Source of the DNA: Anisodus tanguticus
Taxonomy: Eukaryota; Streptophyta; Magnoliopsida; Solanales; Solanaceae
Reading direction: 5' to 3'
Length of the DNA: 64,000 nucleotides
NCBI GenBank assembly: GCA_034509755.1
Contig: CM067555.1
Location: 46,706,255-46,770,254 of the forward strand
The notes beneath the pieces are model-generated. The model was given only the letters and a program-made list of their open reading frames with translations, searched no databases and had not been told where the DNA came from. This document shows, in pieces, positions 10,282 through 22,245 of this stretch. The position numbers were made by a program, and so were the translations under genes. Positions within the stretch are counted from its first letter, which is position 1. Every line of letters begins with the position of its first letter.

Positions 10282-13200
10282 TTAGGGACAGACGAGATGT
10301 GAAGGGTACATTGAGCTACTACTAGTACTCGCTTGAGTAGTAAAACTTGATGTCGGTAAGAGTAGTTCTGCCTGAGGGAAGTAGCTATTGGATGGCACGT
10401 CCAGCAGCAAGTCCTGATCAGAATTTTCATTTGCAGAACGGAAAGAATCCAGCACGAGGGAACTATTCTCGGAAGGCAAGGAGAACGAGCTTCTTGAAGT
10501 GAAGCAAGAGCCAGCGTTGTCTACTAGTTCCTTCTGCTCATAGATGCTTTTCATCACCACCCTCTTGGGGCTCTTCATTGTCATCTTTGCACCTGAAGAA
10601 AAATAGCTCGTAAATCTTAAGTTGACATAGCAAATATGTAATCAAAGAGCACATTGCACATGGAAATGCATAAAAGGGTTCTTTTTTCTTTTCATCTTTT
10701 TTTAGTGGGGGAGGCAGAGCTAGAGTTTAAGGTACGGTTCGGCCGAATGCAGTAACTTTAATCCAAACTCTTCTTATGTCTTAAGAAATCCATTTAATAT
10801 GCACAAATTATTAATTTAGGACCCAATAACTTCAAAACGCTAGAATCCCGAACCTATAAACTTCAAATCCTACCTCCACCAGCGGTCCCGGTTGGTTAAT
10901 TGTGTCAACAGAGGCAAGGAGTACCACTGGACTATCCCACTAGCGATCCTACTTCAACGACATTCTCGTAATACGTAAAAAAAGTATCCCGATCTTATTA
11001 AAGGAGGGTCCGTTGGAGGAAGATTCTTGTATATTCGCACATGAATTTGAACAATGGTTTAGTTTGAGAAAGGTCTATGGAGAATATATTAGATAGAGAG
11101 AGATGCACGACAGAATTGATGTACTACAAGAAACTACAATGTCCTATCCTTCATCTCATTTTCGAACTTTCCCTTTGTGGTGGTAGGGAGGAGTGGGATT
11201 TAATGTAGCCGATAGTGAGGACACGGGTAGATTTTTATTATACCAATCCCTTCTAACATCTTTCATTTTAAACGAGTGAATTTACTCCAAAAGGTTATAA
11301 GACATGAGATGAGCTACGTGGTCGCTCATTTGTGAAGAAAATAAGCCATCGGAACATTTTCTAAATGTTACGAGTTATATGATACCATGCATAACAAGTT
11401 AAAAGAATTCAATTATGAATGCTCAAAACTAATCCAAGTCATTATCTAACTTCTCGTGCTTTCCCACAGAAACAAATCTATGAGAAATATAATTGTCACA
11501 AGGGAAAAAGTAAAAGAGGAACACTACAGACCTGAGTACTTTAGATGTTGACCCTCCCGTGGTTTCTTCACGTTCGCTGAATGACATGTGCCAATAACAC
11601 TTGGCTCTCCAGCAACTTCAGAACCGCTGCTACTAGTCTTACATTTTGTGTCCTACCAAAGAACAAAAATAGCTTCAATTAAGTTGCACTTAACATTTAG
11701 CAGATGTAACATAAAAGATGGTGGATTATACACTACAAAAAAATGGAATTCAATACGAACTTGTCGCTAATCCTTCGCTAAACAGAATTAGCGACGGATT
11801 TTGTTGTTTAGCAGCGGATTTTTCCTGTCGCTAATTCCTTTTTTTTGGTAGTGATATGTTCAATATATATGCAACGAATCATTAGTAACCAAACCTTGAG
11901 TAAATTATATTGTTGCACCCACTTTGACTTTGCTAAATAGCACATTATAAATCTCTTCAAGGTTCTACAATCTTCTAATTTCACTCCTGGCAATGAATTA
12001 TCGAAAACACCTTCTGCAAGAAGTTTCTGGAAGGAAGAGAGGTTCTCCTCGAATTGAGAGCTCTCAAACACGCTTCTAAGACTGCAGATAGAGAAAAGAA
12101 CACAAAAAAAGTCAGCTGGTCGAGCTACCTATATCAAGTTTGCTCTATTTTTCAAGTTCAATATAAAGCCAAAACATGACTGAGAAAGTGAAATATAGAG
12201 AAGATGGACAAACCTATCGGGAGGTGCAAACAAATCGACAGACGGTAAGTGCTTTAGTAGTTGTTGTTGTTCATCACTTGACAATTGACTCGTGAATTCT
12301 TCATAATTAAGTACATCCTGCACCAATCATACACATAATCTTATCAACTTTTTATTCATATAAGAAACAATTACTCCCTCCGTCTCAATTTATGTGAAGG
12401 TGATTGAGGCACGGAGTTTAAGAATGAAAGAAAGACTTTTGAAACTTGTCTAAAATAAGCTACAGATCTTTGTGTGGCTATACATCATCCATTAAGGGTA
12501 AAATAGGAAGTTTAAAATTAAATTGTTACTAAATATAGATAGGTGACATTTTTTTGGGGACTGACTAAAAAGGAAAGAGTGTACATAAATTGGGACAGAG
12601 GAGTAACACTGAACAACCTAGTGAAAATCGATTTCGGAAATGGCTGAAGACATGTATTGTTGAAGAGGAAGCAAATTCACACAGGTTAAAAGTTACTAAC
12701 GATAATTAAAAGAAGATCAATTTTTAAGTCTATAAGAACACTCAACTAAAAGGCCTGGGACATAGGGAAATATTGAGGATACGGAGTTACATTCCAGCCG
12801 CACGGACAAGTTAGCATTGTTGGGACATGCTATGGTTCTATTAATTGAAAGCAAAGCAAAATTTCTTTAAAAGAGAGAGTAACGGACCTTCAGGTCTATA
12901 TAGCGAAGGGGTGAATTATGATGTCCAAGAATCTGTAGTTTTTCAAGGTGCTCCTTGTTTCTGCAATTTAACAGAAAAAATCAGAAAGATGGTGAGCATA
13001 CACCAAATTTGCTTAAATGGTCGGAATTATGACGCTGTAAATATATATATATATATATATATATATAATAATAACAATAATAGCAATAATAATACTAATA
13101 ATAATAGTAACAATATTAGAAGTTCTCTAACAAGTCTAAAACCTATCCTCAATTAGTAGCTATCGCCTATATGGACCTTTTTCTTCCATTGTTCCTATCT

Positions 13201-16200
13201 TAGCTAAGTCTTCATTGTACCAAGCATTTGTAGGTCTTTTGAACACATGCAGCACAAAATTTGCTTTCGCATGGGAACTTTACATGCTATCAAGACTAAT
13301 AGAAAACACCTTTTAATCTGGTCTTGTTCCACTACCGGACCAGTAGTTTTCTTGGTTCTCTCAGTAACCATATTTGGTGAATTGACACCCTTACTAATAT
13401 TTACAGGAGGGGCAGCCAATCGTGAATAAGCATCACTGACAGAACGGTGCTTGTTGTCAACTGAAAGCGAGCTGGCTTCTGATTCTTCTTCTCTACCTAT
13501 TGAACTAGGATGCCGGATTAGCACACTTCCGTGTCCTATCTCAACAGAAACCATAGGCTTGTCAGTCTCATAAAGCAAATCTTCTTCAGAGGATGCAGAG
13601 AAATACGAACTTTGTTGTTCGTATAAGATGGTATATAGGTCTTTGGTGAGCTTTTCGACTGAAGATGGCTTGGGGCGATTAAAACAAGTTCTCTTCCTCG
13701 AAGGCACCGTTGTGTCCCATTTATTGGATTGCGCTGGGCCTGAAAACCAAAATGAACGGGTAAATATTTCAGGAAGCTATTGAAATCAAAAGGGACGGAG
13801 AGCACAAAAACTCCAAAAACAGAAACATAAAACACAAGAAAATGCTAAGAACAAAATAATTCTACCAAACTCGAGATTTGGCCCCAAAATACTTCACTTT
13901 TAGAAGAAAATGCAGCCAAAATACTAGAGAAGGTGAAGTAATTCTGAGAACAATACACGGATATAACTGATAATAGAGGTAGAACATAAACAGTAGGCAT
14001 CAACAAATATGACCACCTGTACAATTCTTCAAGTAGCTATTAGAATATGCACACATGTAGGATATGTTCGGTCTGGAGGAAAACATTTTCCAGAAAGTTT
14101 TCCAATTTTCCCATGTTCGGTTGATCAAAAATTTTGGAAAACAGTTTCTCTAGGAAAACAAGTTCCTTAAAAATGAGAAAAATGACTTGCCTAGTGAAAG
14201 TAGGGAAACAAGTTCCACAAGTGGCATTCCAAATTGATTGTGTTTTCCCACCCTCCAACACACCTCATCTTCACCCCCACCCCCACAGTACCCCTCCCAC
14301 CACCCCACACCCCTACCCCCGCACCCCCACCTCCCATAGTATGTTTAGATTATATGCAAATGCTTTTAGGATAATATTTTTGCTTACGTACTGAACACCA
14401 AAAAATAAGTAAGAAATCCACTTATTTCCTGGAAAACATTTTTTATGGAAAACATTTTCCTTCATACCGAACACACCCATAATATCTATCTCCGAGAAAC
14501 AAATCCATTCAGTCTGTATATCAAAGAGAAATGTTTGCAGTTCTTGGCTTTCAGTCACCTGTCAAATCACTTGCTTCAGCACTACCAAACTGTGCACAGC
14601 TCTCAGAGTTTGAGACAGCAGAGCCAGAACTCGACCTATTGCTAGTATCTTCATCAAAAATCTTACGCAAACCTAGATTATAATCAGGAGGAGGAGTTCC
14701 AACTTCAGCATTGTCATGACTTTGCTTTCGTTTCAGAACCTTTGCCTCTTTGTTCTTCGTAGACATGTTGTTTTTGAACCTAGAAACCCTGTGTTCCTCA
14801 AAGTCACAAGGTTCTGCCCTGGCATGAAGAGGAGTATAGTTCACCAAAGTCCCTTTTGTTCTCCACCGAGATCCACATGCGTTGCACAGTATCGGCTTTT
14901 CTGGAGGTCCGTTACGCCAAAGTGGAGTACCTGCAGCATGATTTTGCTGGTTAAGACTGTACTCAAAGTAAATGAATTGGGGAGGAAGGAACGGTATCTA
15001 AAGTACTCCCTCCGTTCCAATTTATGTGATAATCTTTCCTTTTTAGTTCGTCCCAAAAAGAATGACACCTTCCTATATTTGGTAACAATGTAGCTTTAAA
15101 ATACCCATTTTACCCTTAATGAGATGATTTATAACCGCACAAATATCTATAGCTTATTTTAGACCACAAGCTTCAAAAGTCTTCCTTTCTTTTTTTTAAT
15201 CTCCGAACTCAGTCAAACACCTTCACATAAAGTTTTCAACTGCAAGAGGTAAAAGAATACTAGCAGCTAAAGTAGACGAAAGATCAACAAACGGCTCTTC
15301 CATAGAATTGCAACAAATTAAGTACACAGAAAAGAAAGTAACTAATATTGTCAAAAGAAAGATGAGAAAGTCGTTAGTCAGTGGAGTGTAATGAACCCAA
15401 ATATAATTTTGGGGCACATGGGAAACACGTGAGTTTTATTCACTCTCATATATACACACACATCGACTTGGCTGGGGGGTTATGGAAGATTTGGTAAAAT
15501 CCCATCTATCCAAAATATCTTCTCTCTACTCTTTCCCTCTCTCTATATATCCTTCTCATCTTCTTCTTCCTCCTAATCTTTCGGAATTCAACAGAGGAGT
15601 TTGAAGCTCATTAATGGAGTTTTAGCTTCGAATAAGTTCTCTTTCATTGTAGCTACTATTGTATTGAATCTTACAAGTAATAAAATTCCCATTTCTGCCC
15701 TAATTCTTTTATTTCAATTCAAGTACATTACATGGAGCAACCAGACAAGCAAAAGAAAGTTATCCACTCAACAACTCACCTAGAGTAGAATATACCATGG
15801 TTAATGATTTATATTCCAAAAACAAAAAAAGGCAGCCTAGTGCACGAAGCATCTTGCATTCACGCAGGGTCCAAGCAAGGGTCGCACCCAACAGAATTAT
15901 ATGACATCTTTAAACACCTCCTACAAACCTACTTGAACTCACGGCCATTTTACTGCCCAAACTAGTTTATCACATTTGCAGGCAAGAACATTTTGCCACA
16001 CAAGTGAATAACAAGCAAAAGAGCATTTCAGTCAGACCTCTCAATAATAGTCATCCTCTAACAATATTTCACTTAAGCCATGTTTTTTTGTGGAACCGAT
16101 CTTTCATGTGATGCTATATTATATGTTCTCTATAGCAGTATTTTGCCATAGCAGCCAAAAGATATCGGGACAAAAAATGATGTTATAGAGAAGTTTGACT

Positions 16201-17839
16201 GTATCCAAGATGACTTTTAAGTAACATCGCCATTGGAGAGAGAATCCAATTTGATATGTCTTTCTAGAGATTTTGAATTCACAATACCAACCTAAAAAAT
16301 AGCAAAAGGAAAAAGAGGACTATCAAATGTAGCGTACACTATTTTTCTTTTGGAGTAATTTGTTCTACTATGATTGTCATTCGAATCCCCAACAACAACA
16401 AAAACAACGCCTCACTTCCAAACAAGTTGAGGTCGGCTATATGAATCCCCATTTCTTCATTTAAGCTCATTTCATATCATCATCATACTATGCAATCCCC
16501 TTAAGGTTTTAAATGCAACCTAAATAAATGTCAAAATGGGCCAACACATCACAATGTCGAGACCAACCCAAGCAGGAGCTGAAAACAAGCGACTAGATTC
16601 CTGGGATACAGATTATATAAGATGAAAGTTCAAGCCTTCACTTAGTGAATCGCTGATAAAGAAAGTGCTATCATACAACATATATGAATCCGTAATTGTA
16701 ACAAAAGCATGAATGAGCAATCAAGCAACATGAATATAGATCAGTCATTATCAAATTGTCATTTTTGTGTGGCTTTTGCTCCCTAAAGACCCATATAAAT
16801 GCCACATTGAGCAAGAATTCAGCTTGGACCAACTTAGCAACTTAGAATATAAGGACCTAACGAAGTACATACGTATCGTGTACGGATATGTGTAAGTATC
16901 TGGTATTGGCACACCCATTTTTCACTAATCTTATGTGTATTTTGAAGAGTTTGCACAAAGTATCCTATACCGATGTCTAATGCATTGGAGTGATTCCGTT
17001 TGATACCAAGGCAAAGATAGGATCCATATCAGTCAGACCTCTCTATAACAGTCCTCCTCTATAACAACATTTTACTATAACATCCATAGTTTATGTGGAA
17101 CCGGTCTTTCATGTTATGATATATTATATGTTCTCTATAACTGCATTTCACTATAACAACAAAAAAATGTCGGAACAATCGACATTGTTCTAGAGAGGTT
17201 TAACTGAAGGGAAATAAAAAATTCAACACAATCAAAATATCCCCCAATTTTGTTGGAAAAAATAAGGGAATAAATTGAACTCCTACATGGTCCATTTACT
17301 GAGAAAGGCTTATCAAGATTTCTCCACACAAATATTCTACAAGAGAGTCAATGGTTTGCAAAAATCAAAGCAAAAGCAAATTCTAACTCAAACCACAGTA
17401 TTGAAATCCAGAGATTTAAGCAACACACTAACAGTACAAACAAAACAAACTCAAAACCAAATGGAACATATCAATCTTTATTTGCTCAATGTACTAGTGA
17501 TCTTTTCTCTACCTACCAAGGTAGGGGTAAGGTCTGCATACACTCTACCCTCCTCATACCCCACTTGTGGGATTATACTATTGTTGTACTAGTAATCTTT
17601 TCAATTTTGAAACAACTATAAGGGTATCCAGTTCCATTATTGAACAACTTATCTAAGCAAACAAAAAAACATTTACAAAACAAGAACAATTCTACAGAGG
17701 TAAAAAAAAAAAAAAAAAAGACCCCACCTTTCTTGAAAATTCACAAAAAAATATTATGGGCAACAAAAAAAAATACATTGAAGAACATTAAGAACTCACT
17801 TGTAACACCACAGTGACAGCAAGGTCCTTCCTTTCCCAT
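10282..17839 (-). CDS. GATA26: GATA26/27-type zinc-finger transcription factor, 8 exons, 545 aa
   Basis: Coding exons on the minus strand, in order: 17839-17800, 14930-14559, 13739-13310, 12960-12888, 12317-12214, 12081-11895, 11652-11532 and 10592-10282. All introns are GT-AG and phases agree, giving 545 codons plus stop. A nuclear DNA-binding regulator is expected. Exon 1 starts MGKEGPCCHCGVT and exon 2 continues STPLWRNGPPEKP. Together they form the finger C7-x2-C10-x18-C29-x2-C32, with LCNACG and WRTKGTLVNYTPLHARAEP after it. Exon 3 is low-complexity and acidic, including SVEIGHGSVLIRHPSS. Exons 5-6 (residues about 306-402) carry a DEUBAD/ASXH-like helical region, 'YEEFTSQLSSDEQQQLLKHL' to 'WVQQYNLLK'. 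The Ser-rich tail ends LLLPTSSF... The finger plus C-terminal DEUBAD layout is that of Arabidopsis GATA26/27. The donor after exon 4 (AAG|GTCCGT) is non-optimal. Targets cannot be inferred from sequence. Confidence 0.93.
12374..12603. mobile_element. Stowaway-type MITE in GATA intron
   Basis: The left end CTCCCTCCGTCTCAATTTAT (then 'gtgaag') mirrors the right end 'acataaattgggacagaggag'. TA duplications lie at 12372-12373 and 12604-12605. It is 230 bp long and lies in the intron between exons 12888-12960 and 12214-12317, so splicing signals are untouched. Confidence 0.88.
13038..13110. repeat. AT microsatellite and AAT/AAC repeat in GATA intron
   Basis: About 14 AT dinucleotides are followed by an interrupted AATAAC/AATAAT tract, in the intron between exons 3 and 4 of the GATA gene. 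Probably length-polymorphic. Confidence 0.85.
14060..14479. mobile_element. Non-autonomous inverted-repeat element in GATA intron 2
   Basis: The left end 'ggatatgttcggtctggagg' plus 'aaaacattttcc' is mirrored at the right by 'ggaaaacattttcc' plus 'ttcataccgaacacaccc'. The inner part also has paired 'ggaaaacaagttcctt' and 'ggaaacaagttcc' blocks and a C-rich stretch around 14265-14335. The element is about 420 bp, non-coding and MITE-like. The superfamily is not certain because no clean target duplication was found. Confidence 0.7.
15006..15228. mobile_element. Stowaway-like MITE, right end decayed, in GATA intron 1
   Basis: It starts after TA with CTCCCTCCGTTCCAATTTAT. The right side has the corresponding 'agtcaaacaccttcacataaa' but lacks the final mirror of the CTCCCTCCGT terminus. 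It belongs to the family of the element at 12374-12603. Confidence 0.7.
15229..15825. other. Middle of GATA intron 1, possible LTR remnant
   Basis: Between about 15417 and 15735, plus-strand sequence has an LTR-like look: 'tatatacacacaca', then a CT-rich block 'cttctcatcttcttcttcc', then A/T-rich sequence with 'aataaaattccc'. No matching second LTR, protein domain or target duplication was found, so this is only a suggestion. Confidence 0.25.
15826..15890 (-). mobile_element. Au-type SINE 3' fragment
   Basis: The plus strand reads 'ggcagcctagtgcacgaagc' and then 'cacgcagggtccaagcaagggtc'. This is the complement of the conserved 3' half of plant Au SINEs (…GGACCCTGCG…GTGCACTAGGCTGCC). The tRNA-like 5' half is missing. 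It lies in GATA intron 1. Confidence 0.75.
16030..16202. mobile_element. 173-bp MITE with CAGTCAGACCTCTC ends, copy 1
   Basis: The left end CAGTCAGACCTCTC is mirrored by the right end 'gagaagtttgactg'. The interior shares 'tgtggaacc(g)atctttcatgt' and 'tatattatatgttctctata' with a second copy 1 kb away at 17030-17206. Both lie in GATA intron 1. Superfamily not assigned. Confidence 0.8.
16386..16440 (-). mobile_element. RTE/SINE 3' tail fragment
   Basis: The minus strand reads 'atatagccgacctcaacttg' followed by 'tttggaagtgaggcgttgtt' and a GTTGTTGTTG-like tail (plus-strand 'ccccaacaacaac'). This is the common 3' end shared by RTE LINEs and their partner SINEs in this lineage. Only the tail is recognisable. 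Confidence 0.65.
17030..17206. mobile_element. 177-bp MITE with CAGTCAGACCTCTC ends, copy 2
   Basis: Same family as 16030-16202: left CAGTCAGACCTCTCTATAAC, right 'ctagagaggtttaactg'. It is near the 5' end of GATA intron 1. Confidence 0.82.
17508..17586 (+). mobile_element. 79-bp RTE/SINE tail insertion with target duplication
   Basis: The insert 'aggtaggggtaaggtctgca…ccccacttgtgggattatac' ends in a TTGTTG tail. It is flanked by TACTAGTGATCTTTTC (17492-17507) and TACTAGTAATCTTTTC (17587-17602), a 16-bp target duplication with one mismatch. It lies in GATA intron 1, about 200 bp from exon 1. Confidence 0.88.
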
Positions 17840-18549
17840 CTATCCAATCTTTTTTTTTCTCCAAAGTATAATATTTTACAAAAATAATTAACAAACCAGT
17901 CTTGGTGAAGAAAAAGTTTTTTATTTTTTTATTTTTTCTTCCTTGGGAAATGAAAAAAGAAAAGATAAAGAAATATAATCTTTACAAGTTTTTGATTATT
18001 CTCTCTTCACCCTTTTAATAGCAAAATTTATACACATAATCCAAGAACACCAAAAACCCAAGAACACCAAAAATCCAAGAAAACACAAAGGAGTATGTAT
18101 CTTAAAGTACCAGAAAAACCACACTGAAAACAGCAAAAAAACAAAATTTTAAAAACAAAAACAAAAATATGAACAAATTTATCAAGAAATTGAGATGGGT
18201 ATTTTTTTTTTCTAACTTTTTGCAACAATGTAGCTGAAAATTTGTACAAATTATTTTTAATGGACAAATGAAAGACCCAATGGAGGAATCTAATAAATGG
18301 TTGGAAAAAAGGAAAGGATGGAGTTGTTTCTCTTTGTTCTATTGTGTACTCTAATGTATGTAATTTGTATATGAAGTAAATGTTTCAACTTTCTTTGCTA
18401 CTATTGCTTTTGCTTTTCTTTTGCTTCAATTTTTAAACTCAAAAAGGTATATATATATATATAATTATTTAATATACACAATTTTCTTTTTTCTTTTTTT
18501 TATGTCACTGTTTGATTTTGTTAATGGTTGCCCTCCTACTAGTCTGGAC

Positions 18550-19145
18550 TGACGTCGTATAGGGCCTATTAACTAGTCCGAATTGACGTCGTGTAGGGCT
18601 CATTAACTAATTTAGACTCACGTCGCGTAGGCCATTAACTAGTCCGGATTGACGTCACATAGGGCCCTCATTAACTAGTTAAGATTCACACTTTGTAGGG
18701 TCATTAACAGAGGAAACGCGCCTTCCTGACACGTTCGACTATAATTTTGGTTTCAAAAGTTGAAGTAATATTTTGAAAATTTTCTTGAATTCTTTTTGTT
18801 CATTAAATTGGTCTATTGTTCTAATTTTAAACTAAAAAAGGAAAATATATAATATATAATTGTTTAATGTACACAATTCACGGTAGAGGTAAGGTCTTTA
18901 TACACTCTGCCTTCTCCAAACCCCACGTTGTGAAATTTTCATTAGGTATGTTGTTGTTGTAATGTACACAATTTTCTTTTTTCTTTTTTTATGTCACTGT
19001 CTAGTATTTGTTAATCGGTTGCCCTACTAATTTGGATTGACGTCGCGTATGACCCATTAACTAGTTCGAGTTGACGTTGTGTAGGACTCATTAACTACTT
19101 TGGATTCACGTCCCATAGGCCATTAACTAGTCTGAATTGACGTCA
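18550..19145. promoter_or_regulatory. Repeated TGACGTC(A) motifs upstream of the GATA gene
   Basis: TGACGTC occurs at 18550, 18584, 18650 (full TGACGTCA palindrome), 19038 and 19138 (full palindrome again), with variants TCACGTC at 18618 and 19106 and TGACGTT at 19072. TGACGTCA is a classical plant bZIP (TGA/as-1-like, CRE-like) target. The sites lie 0.7-1.3 kb upstream of the GATA ATG. Regulatory function is an inference from motif and position. Confidence 0.45.
18879..18960 (+). mobile_element. 82-bp RTE/SINE tail insertion
   Basis: The insert 'ggtagaggtaaggtctttat…' ends in GTTGTTGTTGT and is flanked by an exact 13-bp target duplication AATGTACACAATT (18866-18878 and 18961-18973). It splits the second copy of the 390-bp duplication and is absent from the first. 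Confidence 0.9.
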
Positions 19146-19315
19146 CTAATAGCCCTCACTAACTAGTTAAGATTCACACTTTGTAGGGTCTATTAACAGA
19201 GGAAACGCTCCTTGCTAACACGTTTGACTATAATTTTGGTTTCAAAAGTTGAAATAATATTTTGAAGATTTTTTATTTATTTATTTATTAAATTGGTCTA
19301 TTATTCAAATTTAAA

Positions 19316-22066
19316 TTTGAAAAATAAATTTGAAATGAATTTAGATTTTTATTTGTTTAATCTCAACCAAATTATGTCGAAACGCTTTCTATAAGAATTT
19401 CTCCCTTCTTCTTTGTTAAATGTTTTGAAATGTTCCAAGTCCTATTTTATTGAGAATTCATATAGACAATTATTTTCTTTTTAATAAGTATATGTGGACT
19501 TCATTAGTTTGAAGATTACTATTTTATTGCTTAATATTCTTGTTGACTTTCGACCTTTTTCTTGTTAAATCTTAACATCTGCATTCTTTCCAATTTTACC
19601 CTTTCCTCTTTCCACGATCCCAATTTGAGTATAGCTATATATAGTACTAAATATTTTTCTTTAAATACTTAGTTACATTAAATAAAAGACCATGTTACTC
19701 TTAATTACATGTACATCATATTATAAATATGATCAAAAAATCCTAAAATGTAATGTTAAGATTTTCTTGTATTGATTTTTGATTTTCATACTCTCTTTAA
19801 ACACTCTAAGTTCTTGATGTCAAGTAGAAATCTTTCCATACCATGGGTACTTTCCGGACTTGCATCAGTGAAAAAGGATCACATAAATTTGTAATTGACC
19901 ACATAATCACATATACGTCAAATGTATCTATACAAATCGTGATGAATCTAGAGCACAATCTATATGTTATGGCAACTTAATAGCTTTTACCTAGACATTT
20001 TGTGTATTGAGAAATTTATTAATATCTATAAATATTTTATTATAAACTCAATTATTATTATATATTAACTTAAGGTTGATATATAAACTCATAAAATTCA
20101 AAATATAAATTCGCCCCTGATACGATTGTGGGAGTTCATCTACCGTTAACCGTTTCTTTAAACAAAATTTTTAAAAAGTATATTTAGTTTATACTAGATT
20201 TGAACTTATAATCGCAAAGTATTTAATGGTACTATTTAGATTGGTCCCTGGCTAGGCAAAATCCTTGTATGGTCAAACAAATTTTACATAATTGTAAAAC
20301 ATGATTTATAATAAAAGGGGGAAAATAGAGATGTAAGCCCACAAGAAAGAGAAAAATAAGGGGAGAAAAAATAAGATTGGAAAAAGCGTCTAATTTGGTC
20401 TGCTGAGCCATTACATGTTATTGTTAGGTCATAGTTGGGTTTCACGTACTTATATGATGATTATAATAATAATGATAATTATTATTTTTAATTATCTTAT
20501 TTATTTTCTTTTTGGGTGGAGGTTAAACTGAAAAAATAAATGACTCTATCATGTAGCAAATGATTTTTTTTGTGTAACCGATATTTGAAATTTATTAGGC
20601 TGATTGATATATTTATATTTATGTTGAGTATACAGAGAGTAAAGTATTTTTTTTATCGAGAATAAAATATCTATAGTAAAAGTTGTTCATTCTCAAACTA
20701 AGTTACAAATAATATGGCTTTGCACTATTTTGTGCTTTAGCATATACAATCACATGCTTTGATTAGCAAATAAACTCCTTATTTGTCAACTTGATTTGTT
20801 CAATACGTAATTTTATGCTTAATAATCATTTCTTAAAGAAAAAGACGACAACAACATTCAATAAAGAAACGCATATAAATTCTTTTTATTTCAGGAACAA
20901 ACATAAATTAGAAATACACATATGAATAGGTACGGGTAATTAGTGTCCCAGTTGAGTAACAGTAGTTTTTTTCTTCACCAAACGGTACCTACCACGTACA
21001 ATGAAAGGTAATCAGTTACCATTATTCATCGAAAAATTAAGTACTCGCTTTGGAGCTTCGACCAGAGTGACATAGCCACATACAATGAAAGGTAATCAGT
21101 TGAAACCCTTCATCAGAAATTAGGTACCCGCTATGAGGCTCCGAATAGTGACATAGCCACGTTAAGAATCGAGTCGTCAGTTGAACACCCTTCATCGAAA
21201 AATTATATAATAAATATAAAAAATTATACTAAATATATAAATTGACTCCGACTAATCCGACTTTGCGTTGCGCATGATATATTTAGAGATAGCAATCCCA
21301 ATAAAGATATTTTTAATTTTCAAAACTTGAACTGAGACCTCTAGTGAGTAAAGAAAATCGCTAATATTCAAACTTATGAATTATGATACTAAAATTAAAA
21401 TTGTCATACTAATAGCATTATATTTTTCCATTATTATGGATATACTACTGTATTTCTTTGACTTTGATTTTTCTTCATAATCAAAAGTCATTTTTTACTA
21501 AACAGGTGAGGGGTGTGGATGGACCCTTTGGGAAATAGAGCAATATATATATATATATATATATATAGAGAATACAATTACCTTTGTTATTGTTTTATTT
21601 TATTATCTTCAACCAACAAAGATCAGAAAGAGGCTTTCTCTAATAAATTAGTTTAACTTTTAAACATAATGAATTGTGTGTTATTTCCAAGAAAATATGT
21701 CTTGAATAGTATTATATGATCCAAGCATTGGAATAAGCTCCATTTTGCCTTGTATATAATCCAATGAATGGGTGGCATTATTGGTTTTCTCTTTTATCAT
21801 TTCTGTTTTGTTAATGTTTCATTTTCATTTACTCATTGATAGATATGCTATACTAGTTTGTCTTATACATTTTTAAAATTAAGCATTTAACCATATATAG
21901 AATTGAAAGGAAAGGTTAAACAATAATTCATCTAGTTCAATTTGATTAATATTTTTTGTTAATTGAGAAATTAACTTCGACTACGTTTGTAACCAAACTA
22001 AATTAGACTACAACCTCGTTTATTTTTATTAAAATTAAGATGTCTAAATCTGAATATATATATCGA
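19316..22066. other. Gene-free AT-rich DNA
   Basis: No coding signal. 20923-21200 contains a loosely repeated phrase ('acaatgaaaggtaatcagtt' at about 21000 and 21079; 'cccttcatcgaaaaatta' variants). 21541-21567 is a TA microsatellite. The remainder is unclassified. Confidence 0.5.
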
Positions 22067-22245
22067 CGTAGTTGACGGCTAGAACTTGACGCTCCAGGTA
22101 CAGTGGGACAGACAGATAATGGGGAATCTATGTGGACGACGACTGTGCACCAGTGCTACTAGAGGCGCAGAGCTGGGCCAAATTGTTCACAGGTAATACA
22201 ATGGCTTCTAAAGGTTTGAATTTGCAATTTATTGCTCATATTATC
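22067..22245 (+). pseudogene. L1-type LINE ORF1, 5' piece (split by copia element)
   Basis: The plus-strand frame reads '…LLEAQSWAKLFTGNTMASKG' then 'LNLQFIAHII', the start of the DUF4283-type ORF1 domain of plant L1 LINEs. It continues without loss at 27604 ('IIKDGIKIAQLEK') once the copia element and one TTATC copy are removed. The frame contains a stop upstream (22130 region). The true 5' end of the LINE was not found. Confidence 0.8.

Larger units (their letters stand above)
18436..19315. repeat. Two-copy ~390-bp tandem duplication with TGACGTC arrays
   Basis: Copy 1 (about 18436-18827) and copy 2 (about 18828-19315, including an 82-bp insertion) share the order: A-rich start, 'cacaattttc', 'atgtcactgt', then about four ~33-bp units of the form 'attaactagtccgaattgac' + 'gtcgtgtaggg', then 'aacagaggaaacgc' and 'gactataattttggtttcaa'. 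The pair begins about 600 bp upstream of the GATA start codon. Confidence 0.9.

Noticed and set aside
18028..18267. Minus-strand frame with repeated 'FGVLG' and hydrophobic stretches just upstream of the GATA start
   Set aside because: A poly-A/AAAACACCAAG-type simple sequence explains it; it is more likely the 5' UTR or promoter of the GATA gene.
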